DNA of 36,032 bases, taken from the NCBI GenBank assembly GCA_003158455.1, contig PMJO01000097.1:5870-41901 (forward strand), in the 5' to 3' direction. Position 1 is the stretch's first letter. Every line of letters starts with the position of its first letter. A program made the translations under genes and the position numbers. The DNA comes from Myxococcales bacterium. Its GTDB lineage: Bacteria > Myxococcota_A > Polyangia > Fen-1088. Below the pieces are notes generated by a model. It ran no database searches, had not been told where the DNA came from, and saw only the letters and a list, made by a program, of their open reading frames with translations. Of the stretch, positions 23,809 to 32,036 are shown in pieces.

Positions 23809-24966
23809 TCACAAGGCGCCCCGGACGACCTCGCCCAACTCCTGGTCGGAGAGTTGCAAGGGATTGCCGCGCATGCTGCTGGCCACCTTGGCCTTGGCGA
23901 CCAGGGCGGGGACGTCGTCGGCCGACAGACCATAGCGGCCGAGGCTCTGCACCTCGAGTTCCCGGCACAGATCGCGCATCCAGGCCACGCCCTCGTCCGC
24001 CCCGGCGCCGTGCCGCCCGGTGACGATCTCCGCGATCTCGCGATAGCGAGCCCGGGCCGAATGCTCGGGCGCGCGCTCGGCCAAGGCGCGCAGGTTTACT
24101 TCCATAACGGGTACCAGCAAAGCCGCGCAGAGCGCCCCATGGGGAGCGTGCACCATCCCACCTAGCGGAGCCGCGAAACCGTGTACCGCGCCCAGTCCCC
24201 CGTTGGCCAGGCACAGACCGCCGCACAAACTCGCCAGCATCAGGTCTTCGCGTGTGTCAGGTCGCATTCCCGAGGTGTAGGCCCGCCGCAGGGCCCGCGC
24301 CGAATGCCGTAGCCCTTCGGCGGCCAGGGCATCGGTCAAGGGATTGGCCCGGGATGAAACCAGCGACTCCACCAGGTGCGACAGGGCATCCAAACCGCTG
24401 CAGGCCACCACCCTAGCGGGCAAGCCATCCAGCAGATCCGGATCCAGGACGGTCAGGATCGGTAGCAGAAACGGGCTGCGCAGGCTGACCTTGACCTTGG
24501 CGGCCGGCACACCGATGACCGCGTTGCGGGTCACCTCCGCGCCGCTGCCGGCCGTGGTGGGTATGGCCACAAATGGCAACGGCCGGTTTTGCAGGGAGCG
24601 CCCGCGGCCGACCACCTCCAAGTAGTCGAGCAGGTTGCCCTCGTTGGTGGCCAGCGCGGCCACGGCCTTGGCGGTGTCCATGGCACTGCCCCCGCCCAGC
24701 CCGACAAGTGCGTCGCAGCCCTCGCGCTGAATCTGTGCCCGGACTGCCGACACCAGATCCACCGTGGGCTCCCGGTCAACCAGCAGCACCGCCGATTCGA
24801 TGCCCGCCCCAGCCAGCAGGGATCGCAGGCGATCGGGGCCTGGTCCGGGCAGGTTGGTCGCTACCAGGGCGCGGCGCGCGCCCTGGTAGCGCAAGGCCGC
24901 AGGCACCTCCGCCAGCTTGCCTGCCCCAAACAGCAGCCGCGCGGAGGTGGCGAATTCGAAGCTCAC
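23809..24966 (-). CDS. Iron-containing alcohol dehydrogenase
   Basis: Group III metal-dependent alcohol dehydrogenases reduce aldehydes or ketones, or oxidise alcohols, with NAD(P). The 385-residue product has the nucleotide motif GGGSAMDTAK (Gly91 on), the AIPTTAGSGAEVT block, and the metal ligands Asp193 and His197 (SGLDALSHLVE), His262 (GAVHGFAAP) and His276 (HAPHGALCA), at almost the positions of E. coli FucO. The start is taken as GTG 24966 because it overlaps the upstream monooxygenase stop as GTGA; the ATG at 24996 lies well inside that gene. The coupling suggests the monooxygenase-like protein and the dehydrogenase act on one pathway. Confidence 0.93.
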   Translation of the reverse strand: MSFEFATSARLLFGAGKLAEVPAALRYQGARRALVATNLPGPGPDRLRSLLAGAGIESAVLLVDREPTVDLVSAVRAQIQREGCDALVGLGGGSAMDTAKAVAALATNEGNLLDYLEVVGRGRSLQNRPLPFVAIPTTAGSGAEVTRNAVIGVPAAKVKVSLRSPFLLPILTVLDPDLLDGLPARVVACSGLDALSHLVESLVSSRANPLTDALAAEGLRHSARALRRAYTSGMRPDTREDLMLASLCGGLCLANGGLGAVHGFAAPLGGMVHAPHGALCAALLVPVMEVNLRALAERAPEHSARARYREIAEIVTGRHGAGADEGVAWMRDLCRELEVQSLGRYGLSADDVPALVAKAKVASSMRGNPLQLSDQELGEVVRGAL

Positions 24967-25277
24967 CACGTGTCGTCCTCGGTGAGGTTGATGCACTTCT
25001 TGCTCGTGCGCGGCTCAGCCATCATGGCCGCCACTTCGTCGCGCCACTTGCGATAGTGCGCGGTTTCTTTGTGTGCGGCCGCGCCCCCGGATCCGCGGTA
25101 GGCTTCAATTAGTACGAAGCGGGTGGGATCGTCTGTCTCCTGCACGACGTCGAAGCGCGCTACCCCTGGCTCCTTGACGCTCGCGCAGGCATTAGCCAGG
25201 GTGGCGACGCGAAATGCCTCGACCAGGTGAGGCTGGACGCGAACATGGACGAGTACGACTTGGAGTGTGTTGGGCAT
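24963..25277 (-). CDS. Antibiotic biosynthesis monooxygenase (LsrG/YgiN-like)
   Basis: This is a small dimeric ferredoxin-like-fold protein of the ABM superfamily. The 104-residue sequence resembles LsrG: a VHVRVQPHLVEAFRVAT first strand and helix, EPGVARFDVVQETDDPTRF, IEAYRGSGGAAAHKETAHYR and a C-terminal MAEPRTSKKCINL. ABM members include quinol monooxygenases and the AI-2 isomerase LsrG; the exact reaction is not readable. ATG 25277 follows a TATTCT (25289-25284 on the minus strand) by only 6 nt and has no ribosome site, so the message may be leaderless. Its stop overlaps the alcohol dehydrogenase start. Confidence 0.88.
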   Translation of the reverse strand: MPNTLQVVLVHVRVQPHLVEAFRVATLANACASVKEPGVARFDVVQETDDPTRFVLIEAYRGSGGAAAHKETAHYRKWRDEVAAMMAEPRTSKKCINLTEDDTW

Positions 25278-25429
25278 GGCGAGAGAATAGCGCGCTACCG
25301 CGAAACCTGATGGTCCCGGCCGGCATCATAGACAAATAGATAGAAGGGATCCAACGGCCGCGGGCTGCGCCCGCCGGCCAGTGGGAAGGAATGCCGAGCG
25401 GCCAGGGAAGGCTGATGGGAGGGGCTCTG
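25278..25429. promoter_or_regulatory. Divergent intergenic promoter region with GC-rich hairpin
   Basis: This 152-nt stretch separates the minus-strand monooxygenase from the plus-strand carbinolamine dehydratase. On the minus side TATTCT (25289-25284) is a candidate -10 close to the start. In the middle, a GGCCGCGGGC arm around 25353-25362 pairs with GCCCGCCGGCC around 25366-25376 apart from one bulged base. On the plus side GGGAGGGG at 25417-25424 is the ribosome site of the next gene. Confidence 0.4.
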
Positions 25430-25771
25430 ATGGAACTCTCTGCGAAAAGGTGTATACCGTGCGAGGGTGGGGTACTGCCGCTCGACGCATCTCGGGTGGG
25501 CGAATTGCTGCGTGACGTCCCTGGCTGGCGGGTGAGCGAAGATCGCAGCACGCTAAGTAAAGGGTTTCGCTTTGCCGATTTCGCGGGCAGTATGGGGTTT
25601 GTGATTCAGATGGCTGCCATAGCGGAAGAGGAAGGTCACCACCCTGACTTCTGCGTGCGTTACGATAGGCTGGAGATCCAGCTCAGCACGCATGCCATTC
25701 ACGGACTCTCCGAGAATGACTTCATCATGGCCGCCAAACTAGAGAAACTGGCCTCTGCCAACCAAAGATAG
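25430..25771 (+). CDS. Pterin-4a-carbinolamine dehydratase
   Basis: This enzyme recycles the carbinolamine form of tetrahydropterin after aromatic amino acid hydroxylation. The 113-residue product has the family N-terminus KRCIPCEGGVLPLD, GWRVSEDRSTLSKGFRF, and the active-site block EEEGHHPDF with His70 and His71, plus His88 in LSTHAIHGLSENDF. The length is normal. ATG 25430 has GGGAGGGG at 25417-25424 with 5-nt spacing, so an upstream ATG at 25391 is not used. No phenylalanine hydroxylase gene is in the window, so its partner is elsewhere or it serves another pterin enzyme. Confidence 0.94.
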   Translation: MELSAKRCIPCEGGVLPLDASRVGELLRDVPGWRVSEDRSTLSKGFRFADFAGSMGFVIQMAAIAEEEGHHPDFCVRYDRLEIQLSTHAIHGLSENDFIMAAKLEKLASANQR

Positions 25772-25869
25772 GGACATTCGTCGTGCCAGACACCACAAAC
25801 GCGCTAGCCTTGGATGTGATGGACAGTCGCTCGTGGCCCCCTTCCTCTGCTGAGACTGCGGGCGGAGTA

Positions 25870-26067
25870 ATGTCCGGTTTCAAGCTGGTCGAGGTCAAGG
25901 TCTTCAGTGCCACCAAGCGCAAGGACCGGGACCGCCTTGACGAGGTTGCCACCGCCTGGTTGCGCGACCATCAAGACTTCGACCGCCTGACCGCCCAGGT
26001 GACGCTGTCGTCGGACTTGGAGTACCACTGCATGTCCATCACCTTCATGGGTTGGCAGCGGATTTAG
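25870..26067 (+). CDS. Small conserved-looking protein of unknown function
   Basis: I do not recognise this family. The 65-residue version (MSGFKLVEVKVFSATKRKD onward) looks like a compact alpha/beta protein: a first strand KLVEVKVFS, a charged helix KDRDRLDEVATAWLRDH, and two strands AQVTLSSD and EYHCMSITFMGW. ATG 25870 has GGAG only 2 nt upstream. A GTG at 25783 would add 29 residues of less convincing, polar sequence and is the alternative start. It lies 98 nt after the carbinolamine dehydratase on the same strand. No Cys pair, signal peptide or membrane helix is present. Confidence 0.6.
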   Translation: MSGFKLVEVKVFSATKRKDRDRLDEVATAWLRDHQDFDRLTAQVTLSSDLEYHCMSITFMGWQRI

Positions 26068-26133
26068 CGTCGCCTGTCGTGGATTCGTAGCTGGTTGGAC
26101 AGCCGAGTTGACGGCGGCGGAGCCGCTCGCCGG

Positions 26134-26185
26134 AGCCGATTTCCGGCACCGGATCCGGCTACCGGTCCAGTCCCCGGAACCGGCT
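26134..26185. repeat. CCGG-rich imperfect hairpin between small gene and DedA
   Basis: AGCCGATTTCCGG (26134-26146) pairs with CCGGAACCGGCT (26174-26185) apart from an extra base and a mismatch, around a loop that contains the palindrome CCGGATCCGG (26149-26158). CCGG recurs about every six to ten bases. It could be a terminator stem or a short repeat unit; no T-run follows. Confidence 0.4.
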
Positions 26186-26264
26186 CTGCGCAAGACTTGC
26201 TCTTGTGCCCAAGGCAGGGCAGGTTAGCGGCTTCCCCAACCCCTCGCGGAAGGAAGCCAATCTC

Positions 26265-26927
26265 GTGCAGTACCTGATGGACCTGTTCCACAAGATCTAC
26301 AATGTCCAGGGCATCATCCAGTGGGGCGGCATGGTCGCGCTGGTAGCGGTGATATTCTCCGAGACCGGGCTCCTGGTGGGATTCTTCCTGCCCGGCGACT
26401 CGCTGCTGGTCACTGCCGGTATCTTTTGCACCTCGGCAAACCCTACCGGAAAGCCCCTACTCGACATTGTGTGGCTGAACCTGGCCGTGGGCATCGCCGC
26501 TGTGGTGGGTGACCAGGTTGGTTACTACATCGGGCTCAAGACCGGGCCCAGGATCTTCAAGCGGGAGAGTTCGCTCTTCTTCAACAAGAAGCACCTCATC
26601 CGCACCCACGAGTTCTACGAGCGCCACGGCGGCAAGACCATCATCCTGGCGCGTTTCATACCCATCATCCGCACCTTCGCCCCGGTGGTTGCGGGCGTGG
26701 GCCAGATGAACTATCGCCGCTTCGTCAGCTACAACGTCTTCGGCGGCATTGGTTGGGTGCTGAGCATGACCCTGATTGGCTACGGCCTGGCGACCACCTG
26801 GCCCGGGGTGACCAAACACATCGAGAAGCTGATCATACTGATCATTTTCCTGTCGCTTTTGCCCGGCATCATCGCCTACGCGAAGAACTACCTGGCCAAC
26901 CGAAAAGATGCCAAGAACGCCGCCTGA
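26265..26927 (+). CDS. DedA family membrane protein
   Basis: DedA proteins are inner-membrane transporters; some recycle undecaprenyl phosphate or phospholipids. The 220-residue product shows the family blocks FSETGLLVGFFLPGDSLL (acidic residue plus FLPGD at 41-45), VVGDQVGYYIG, and the signature ARFIPIIRTFAPVVAG at about 129-144, with about five hydrophobic segments. The start is GTG 26265, with AGGAAG 8 nt upstream; an earlier GTG at 26205 adds 20 non-family residues, and ATG 26277 is the other alternative. It overlaps the next gene by 20 nt, so the two are probably cotranscribed. Confidence 0.93.
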   Translation: MQYLMDLFHKIYNVQGIIQWGGMVALVAVIFSETGLLVGFFLPGDSLLVTAGIFCTSANPTGKPLLDIVWLNLAVGIAAVVGDQVGYYIGLKTGPRIFKRESSLFFNKKHLIRTHEFYERHGGKTIILARFIPIIRTFAPVVAGVGQMNYRRFVSYNVFGGIGWVLSMTLIGYGLATTWPGVTKHIEKLIILIIFLSLLPGIIAYAKNYLANRKDAKNAA

Positions 26928-27426
26928 GCAGAAGCCGCATTCGCGCCCCGGCAAGGCCCAACCCGCCCCGGTCGCGCCGCGGCCGGTTCGGGCACCGCAG
27001 CCGCCTCGGGTGGCGTTTCCCAAGAAGAACCAGCAACCCACGCCCGCGGCCTTCACCGCACGCCTGCCGCTGGCCTTGGGCCGGCGCTTCGAGGCGGCGC
27101 GCAACTTCCTGCTCAAACAGAAGGACGTTGTCGAGGACGTGTACTTCTACGGTCCGTCGACCGGATGGGCCTTGCGCTACCTGTGCGGCGGCAGGCCCTT
27201 GTGCGCCTTGCTGCTGCATAGCGATTGGCCGGTGGCCATCGTCTCGCTGGAGGCGGCCGCCAGCGCGGCGGTGGATTGGCAGGCCCTTTCGCCCATCGGC
27301 CAGCGCGCCCAGAAGACGGCCCACGGCAGCCCGTCGCGGCTGTGGCTCGATGTTCCCCTGGCCGGTACAGGCGCTGCTGACTTCAAGATGATCATTCGCG
27401 CCAAGCTGGCGACCATGGCGCCCTGA
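26908..27426 (+). CDS. Probable DUF3788 family protein with Pro-rich N-terminus
   Basis: The 172-residue product has about 50 N-terminal residues rich in Pro, Ala and Lys, likely disordered. A compact domain follows: LGRRFEAARNFLLKQ, EDVYFYGPSTGWALRYLCGG, RPLCALLLHSDWPVAIVSL. This pattern (a phosphate-free, YdaU/DUF3788-like block with GW-LRY and RPLC-L) resembles DUF3788, which has no known reaction. The assignment comes from pattern memory and is moderate. ATG 26908 lies inside the end of the dedA gene (20-nt overlap). It ends 53 nt before ccmF. Confidence 0.7.
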   Translation: MPRTPPEQKPHSRPGKAQPAPVAPRPVRAPQPPRVAFPKKNQQPTPAAFTARLPLALGRRFEAARNFLLKQKDVVEDVYFYGPSTGWALRYLCGGRPLCALLLHSDWPVAIVSLEAAASAAVDWQALSPIGQRAQKTAHGSPSRLWLDVPLAGTGAADFKMIIRAKLATMAP

Positions 27427-27479
27427 CAAATTGAGGACACCGGTGGGACAGCCCGGACGTCTAAGCAATACCAGGTACA

Positions 27480-29714
27480 ATGGCTGACTTCGGCGCGCTC
27501 TGTGTCCTCATCGCGTTGGTGGTGGCAACCTACGCCGGCGCGGCGTCGTTGGTGGGAGCCCGGCGCGGCAATGCGCGACTGCTCGAATCCGGGCGGGCCG
27601 CAGTGTACGCCTTGGCTGCGGTGCTGGGGCTGGCCAGCGTGGCCATGGTGCAGGCCTTCGTGTCAGGCGACTTCAGCATCAAGTATGTCCAGCATTACTC
27701 AGATGCGCAGGCACCGCTCGCCTACAAGATCTCGGCGTATTGGGGCGGACTGGACGGCTCCATGCTGTTCTGGGTAGCGCTGCTGGCCGGGTTCGCGGCC
27801 ATTGCGGTGTACAGCAACCGGCGTCGCCAGAGGGAAATACTGCCCTACGCTATCGCAGTGATGGCTGCGGTAGCGGATTTCTTCCTCTACCTCATCATCT
27901 TCGAGAAGAGCCCGTTCGACACCTTCCTCGTGGAAGTTCCAGCCTCGGGCCAGGGGCTGAATCCGCTTTTGCAAAACCCGTACATGGTGACCCATCCGCC
28001 CGCTCTCTACGGCGGATTCGTCGGCCTCACCATCCCCTACGCCTTTGCCATGGCGGCGCTCATTTCGGGCCAGCTTGACGACGCCTGGCTGGCGGCAATT
28101 CGCCGCTGGGCACTCGCCTCCTGGTTTCTGCTCACCCTCGGTCTGGTACTCGGCATGATCTGGGCCTACGAAGTCCTGGGCTGGGGCGGATTCTGGGCCT
28201 GGGATCCGGTCGAGAACGCGGGCCTTTTGCCCTGGCTGACTGCGACTGCGATGCTGCATTCGATGACGGTGCTGCAGCGGCGCGGACGGTTGCGCCGGTG
28301 GACCTTCACCTTGGTCATCCTCACATTCTTCCTCACCATCTTTGGCACCTTCATGACCCGTTCGGGCATCGTGCAGTCGGTGCATGCCTTTGGCAAGGAC
28401 ACGCGGCTGGCGTGGATCTTCACCATCTTCATGGGCCTGGTGCTGCTGGTCAGTTTCGGTTTCCTGTTCGCGCGCCTGCCGGCCCTGCGGGCAACGCGGG
28501 CACTCGATTCGTGGCTCTCGCGTGAGGGGGCGACTATCGCAACCAACTGGCTGTTCGTGTTGGCCACCCTGGTGGTGATGTTCGCCACCATGTTCCCCAC
28601 CTTGTCCGAAGCGATAGGCAGCGAGCGCATCAGCGTGGGTGCGCCTTTCTTCAACCGTTGGATGGTGCCCATCGGGATTGCACTGCTGCTGCTCACCGGT
28701 GCGTGCTCCATCTTGGCGTGGCGCCGGACCGCACCGCCGGAGTTGCGCCGTCGCCTCATCGCGCCGGTGATCGCGGGGACCATCACGGCCGGCGCCTGCG
28801 TCGCAGTCGGGTTGGGCTCGTCCAAGGGTGCGCTGCTCTGCCTCGCTCTGTCGGGATTCATCGCCGCAGCCGTGGTGCAGGAGATCGGTCGTGGCGTGGC
28901 TGGCCGTGCACGCAGCACGGGCCAAGCGCGGCTGCGGGCGCTGGGCGCGCTGCTTTTCCGTATTCGCCGCCCCTATGCCGGCTATCTCGTCCATCTTGGC
29001 ATCGCGCTCATGTTCTTGGGTTTTGCTGGCCAGGCATTTCAGCACGAGGAATCGGTGGTTCTCTCGGTCGGCCAGATGCAAAGCTTCGGTAAGTACGACA
29101 TCCGATTTGACGGATTTTCCCAGACGGAAGATCTCCAGAAGAAGATGGTCACCGCCGAGTTCACCGTCCTGCGCGACGGAAAGCCCGCGGGCCAATTGTT
29201 CCCGGCGCGTTGGGTTTACGTCAAGCGGCCCGACGAGCCGGCTACCCAGGTTGCTATCTTGCGCGGTTTGGTCGAAGACCTCTATGTCACCATGGGCAAG
29301 CACGATGTGGACGGGGGTGCGGCGGCGCTCAAGCTGGTCAGCAACCCGCTGGTCGACTGGATGTGGCTCGGCTTTCTGCTCCTGGCCGCAGCCACGATTC
29401 TCGTGCTCCTGCCCGGCGGGCGACCGGTCCTCGCCGCACCACGCGTCCGTTTTTCGTTCAGCGGCGTGACCATCACGCTTCTCGTCGCGGTCATTGCCCT
29501 GGTCTTTGGCGTGCTGGCAACTCACCTGCCATTGGGCGCAGCTCTGGTGCTGCTCGGTCTGGGCGGACTCGGTCTTGGCCTAGCGGCGCTGGCTCTGTAC
29601 CGGGTGCTGGATCCGCTGCTGCGGCTGCAAGCCACTACCAGCGCAGAACGCCGTGCTTGCATCGAAGAGGAACTACAGGCGCGGCTTCAGTCCGCAGCGG
29701 AGACGGCAGAATGA
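27480..29714 (+). CDS. ccmF: Cytochrome c maturation protein CcmF (heme lyase subunit)
   Basis: CcmF is the integral-membrane part of the system I heme lyase that attaches heme to apocytochrome c. The 744-residue protein has about fifteen hydrophobic helices, the early block VQHYSDAQAPLAYKISAYWG, NPLLQNPYMVTHPPALYGGF with a conserved His, and the WWD heme-handling motif WGGFWAWDPVEN near residue 235-246. A large periplasmic loop follows from about 520 (EESVVLSVGQMQSFGKYDI). ATG 27480 is preceded by CCAGG and overlaps TACAAT. It overlaps the next gene as ATGA, so translation is coupled. ccmE is not in the window. Confidence 0.95.
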   Translation: MADFGALCVLIALVVATYAGAASLVGARRGNARLLESGRAAVYALAAVLGLASVAMVQAFVSGDFSIKYVQHYSDAQAPLAYKISAYWGGLDGSMLFWVALLAGFAAIAVYSNRRRQREILPYAIAVMAAVADFFLYLIIFEKSPFDTFLVEVPASGQGLNPLLQNPYMVTHPPALYGGFVGLTIPYAFAMAALISGQLDDAWLAAIRRWALASWFLLTLGLVLGMIWAYEVLGWGGFWAWDPVENAGLLPWLTATAMLHSMTVLQRRGRLRRWTFTLVILTFFLTIFGTFMTRSGIVQSVHAFGKDTRLAWIFTIFMGLVLLVSFGFLFARLPALRATRALDSWLSREGATIATNWLFVLATLVVMFATMFPTLSEAIGSERISVGAPFFNRWMVPIGIALLLLTGACSILAWRRTAPPELRRRLIAPVIAGTITAGACVAVGLGSSKGALLCLALSGFIAAAVVQEIGRGVAGRARSTGQARLRALGALLFRIRRPYAGYLVHLGIALMFLGFAGQAFQHEESVVLSVGQMQSFGKYDIRFDGFSQTEDLQKKMVTAEFTVLRDGKPAGQLFPARWVYVKRPDEPATQVAILRGLVEDLYVTMGKHDVDGGAAALKLVSNPLVDWMWLGFLLLAAATILVLLPGGRPVLAAPRVRFSFSGVTITLLVAVIALVFGVLATHLPLGAALVLLGLGGLGLGLAALALYRVLDPLLRLQATTSAERRACIEEELQARLQSAAETAE

Positions 29715-31315
29715 AGAGCTGGTCTTCGGTGGCTCTGCTGCTTGTTGCTGGGACTGCGGTTGCGCCGCCGCCGGCGCAGGCGGGCGATGTTCAAGCCATG
29801 GCAGCGCGGCCTCTCTTGGCGGGTGACTTGCCGGTAGGTACGGTGACCGTGCGGGTGGGTCGTGGCTCGCTGTCCAATGCCGCCGTGGGTGTCGAGGTGG
29901 TGGCCACGGTGACTTCTCCGGACGGCACGGCCAGCCAGCGGACAGAGAAAACCAAGTCGGATGGGCGCGCGACCTTTTCCGATCTTCCGGTGGGCACCGA
30001 GTTTCACGCCGAAGCCCAGGTCGACAGCGAGCACCTGCAAACCGCATCTTTCGCCATTCCCGCACAGGGAGGCGCACGCCTCATGCTGCTCTCGCAAACA
30101 GGCGAAGACGAAAGCGAGGCGGTAGGCGCGCCCGCCAATCCGCACGCAGGCGCGCACGGGCGCGGCGGCCACCTGGCACAATCGGCGGTTCGCGGGCTCG
30201 CGGGCACAGTTGCTGTCAAAGCTGGCCTGGCCGCGGGAACCTTGGAGCTGCGCTTCGTGGAACGCGATGGCGCACCCGTGGTTGGCCAGGAGGTGAGGTT
30301 GGGGCACAGCGCCGGCGCGGAAGAGGCCATGGCGTTCGTGACCAGCAGATCCGACAAGGACGGATCGGTTCGCTTTGCAGGGCTGGAAACCGGCGAGCAG
30401 CACGAATATGTCGCTATGATCGATCGCGAGGGCCTGCTCCTCGGCAGCGCTCGTATCCGCCTGTCAGGGGATCACGGCTTCGCGGGCGAGCTGCGCGTGG
30501 CCGGCCAGACCAGCGACCCATCCGTCTTGCAGGTGTCCAGTGCATCCAAGCTGCTAATCGACTTGCGCGAAGACGCGTTGGCGGTGATGGAGAATCTGGT
30601 GCTGGAAAACACGTCCGACCGGATCTTCAACCCCGGCCAGGGCGGACTTCGCATTCCCCTTCCCGCCGGGTCCAGCAGCGGCAGCCCCATCGAGGGCGGC
30701 GCGCGCCTGGAAGCGAAGGAAAGCTCCACCATGTTGTTGCGGGATGCGATCCCGCCGACAAGTCTTGCCATCCCGGTGCAGGCCCGGTTTGGATTCTTCA
30801 TCCCCACTGCCGGCGAAAGCCGCATCACGCTCCGCCAGCCCATGCCGTTCGGTATCGAGAGCCCGGTGGTCATGGTAGCAGAGAACCATCACCTGAGCCT
30901 CACTGCGCCAGGTTTGCAGGCCGTGGCTCCCCAGGCCGACGATCGCGGAGGACGGATCCAGATCTTCAAGCTCGCCAGCGTGCCTCGCAACGGTGTCCTC
31001 AGTATCTCCGTGTCAGGTCTGCCCGCACGTGGAAGTCTGGGCCGGACGATCGCGACGGTTTTGGTCGCCATACTGGGGTTCGCAGCGCTGCTGGGTGTGC
31101 GCCGGCCCCGGGTCGCGGCCCTGGCCAAGAACCGAGGTCATAAACGTGATCGACTCTTTGCCGAGCTGGTCGAGGTGGAGCGTGCGCGGCGGAGTGCGGA
31201 AGCCGACGATGCGCAGCTCACCCAGCGGCGGGACGAGTTGGTGGCCGCGATAGAGGCCGTGGATGGGGAGCCGGCCGGCGACACCGATGCGACGAACCCC
31301 AGCAGGTCCGCGTGA
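29711..31315 (+). CDS. Secreted Ig-like, single-TM, coiled-coil protein of the ccm operon
   Basis: I do not recognise a named Ccm subunit. The 534-residue product has a signal peptide (SSVALLLVAGTAVA), two Ig-like or carboxypeptidase-regulatory-like beta domains in the first 280 residues (GSLSNAAVGVEVVATVTSPDG and ERDGAPVVGQEVRLGHSAG), and a third beta-rich region. A C-terminal transmembrane helix lies near 446-464 (TIATVLVAILGFAALLGV), and a short cytoplasmic charged coil near 478-520 (RLFAELVEVERARRSAEA). It is translationally coupled to ccmF (ATGA) and ends 4 nt before ccmA, so it is embedded in the operon. A periplasmic role with apocytochrome or heme handling is suggested by this position only. 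Confidence 0.85.
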   Translation: MKSWSSVALLLVAGTAVAPPPAQAGDVQAMAARPLLAGDLPVGTVTVRVGRGSLSNAAVGVEVVATVTSPDGTASQRTEKTKSDGRATFSDLPVGTEFHAEAQVDSEHLQTASFAIPAQGGARLMLLSQTGEDESEAVGAPANPHAGAHGRGGHLAQSAVRGLAGTVAVKAGLAAGTLELRFVERDGAPVVGQEVRLGHSAGAEEAMAFVTSRSDKDGSVRFAGLETGEQHEYVAMIDREGLLLGSARIRLSGDHGFAGELRVAGQTSDPSVLQVSSASKLLIDLREDALAVMENLVLENTSDRIFNPGQGGLRIPLPAGSSSGSPIEGGARLEAKESSTMLLRDAIPPTSLAIPVQARFGFFIPTAGESRITLRQPMPFGIESPVVMVAENHHLSLTAPGLQAVAPQADDRGGRIQIFKLASVPRNGVLSISVSGLPARGSLGRTIATVLVAILGFAALLGVRRPRVAALAKNRGHKRDRLFAELVEVERARRSAEADDAQLTQRRDELVAAIEAVDGEPAGDTDATNPSRSA

Positions 31316-31319
31316 ACCC

Positions 31320-32036
31320 ATGAGCGACCGTGTGTTACGCCTGGTGAACGTCGGCAAGACCTTCGGCCGGCATCGGGCGCTTGCCGATGTGTCGCTGGCA
31401 TTCGTACCGGGTGAGGTGGCGGCGGTCTTGGGGCCGAATGGTGCTGGCAAGTCCACCCTGCTCGGCCTGCTTTCGACGCTGGCGCAACCTTCGCAAGGTC
31501 GCATCACGCTGGGCGATGCCGAGCTGTCTCGCCGCAGCCCCTTGCGGGCCAGTATCGGGTACGTGGGTCACGAGCCGGGGGTGTACGGAGATCTCTCCGC
31601 CCGACAGAACCTGCGCCTGTTTGCCTCACTGTACGGGTTGGCAAACGCCGAGCTGCGCATTGCCGAGATGTTAGCGCGGGTGGGCCTGGATGGCGTCCCG
31701 CGCGAGGCGGCGGCGCGGACCTTCTCGCGCGGGATGTTGCAACGCCTGGCACTGGCGCGCGCGCTGTTGCCCGCGCCGGAGATCCTGCTCTTTGACGAGC
31801 CCGGCTCTGCTCTCGATCCTGCGGGCGCGGCGTGGCTGGCCGGCGAGTTGCAACGCGAGCGTGAAGCCGGACGGCTGGTAGTGCTGGTGACCCATGATCT
31901 CGCTGCGACCGCTGCCATCGCTACTCACATCGTGGTCTTGCGCCGTGGCCGCGTGGCCTACGACGAGACATGTGGGGGGTATTCCGCCGACGAGGTTCGC
32001 GCGATCTACGAGGAGGCTACCCGTGGCAAGGCGTAG
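31320..32036 (+). CDS. ccmA: Heme exporter ATP-binding protein CcmA
   Basis: CcmA is the ATPase of the CcmABCD complex that releases holo-CcmE. The 238-residue product has Walker A GPNGAGKST at 38-46, the ABC signature FSRGMLQRLALARALL starting about 135 and Walker B ILLFDEPGSALDP at about 155-167, plus the switch His in VTHD. The signature has SRGM in place of LSGGQ, as seen in CcmA proteins. ATG 31320 is chosen; an in-frame start at 31263 lies within the previous gene. Its 3' end overlaps ccmB by 14 nt. Confidence 0.94.
   Translation: MSDRVLRLVNVGKTFGRHRALADVSLAFVPGEVAAVLGPNGAGKSTLLGLLSTLAQPSQGRITLGDAELSRRSPLRASIGYVGHEPGVYGDLSARQNLRLFASLYGLANAELRIAEMLARVGLDGVPREAAARTFSRGMLQRLALARALLPAPEILLFDEPGSALDPAGAAWLAGELQREREAGRLVVLVTHDLAATAAIATHIVVLRRGRVAYDETCGGYSADEVRAIYEEATRGKA

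Noticed and set aside
22893-24023. Plus-strand frame of 376 codons
   Set aside because: It runs antisense across the start of the permease, the whole PilZ gene and the end of the dehydrogenase, and is Arg/Pro-rich throughout.
27699-29525. Long open frame on the minus strand, 608 codons
   Set aside because: It is antisense to ccmF, whose motifs are unmistakable; the product is Gln/His/Arg-rich without recognisable domains.
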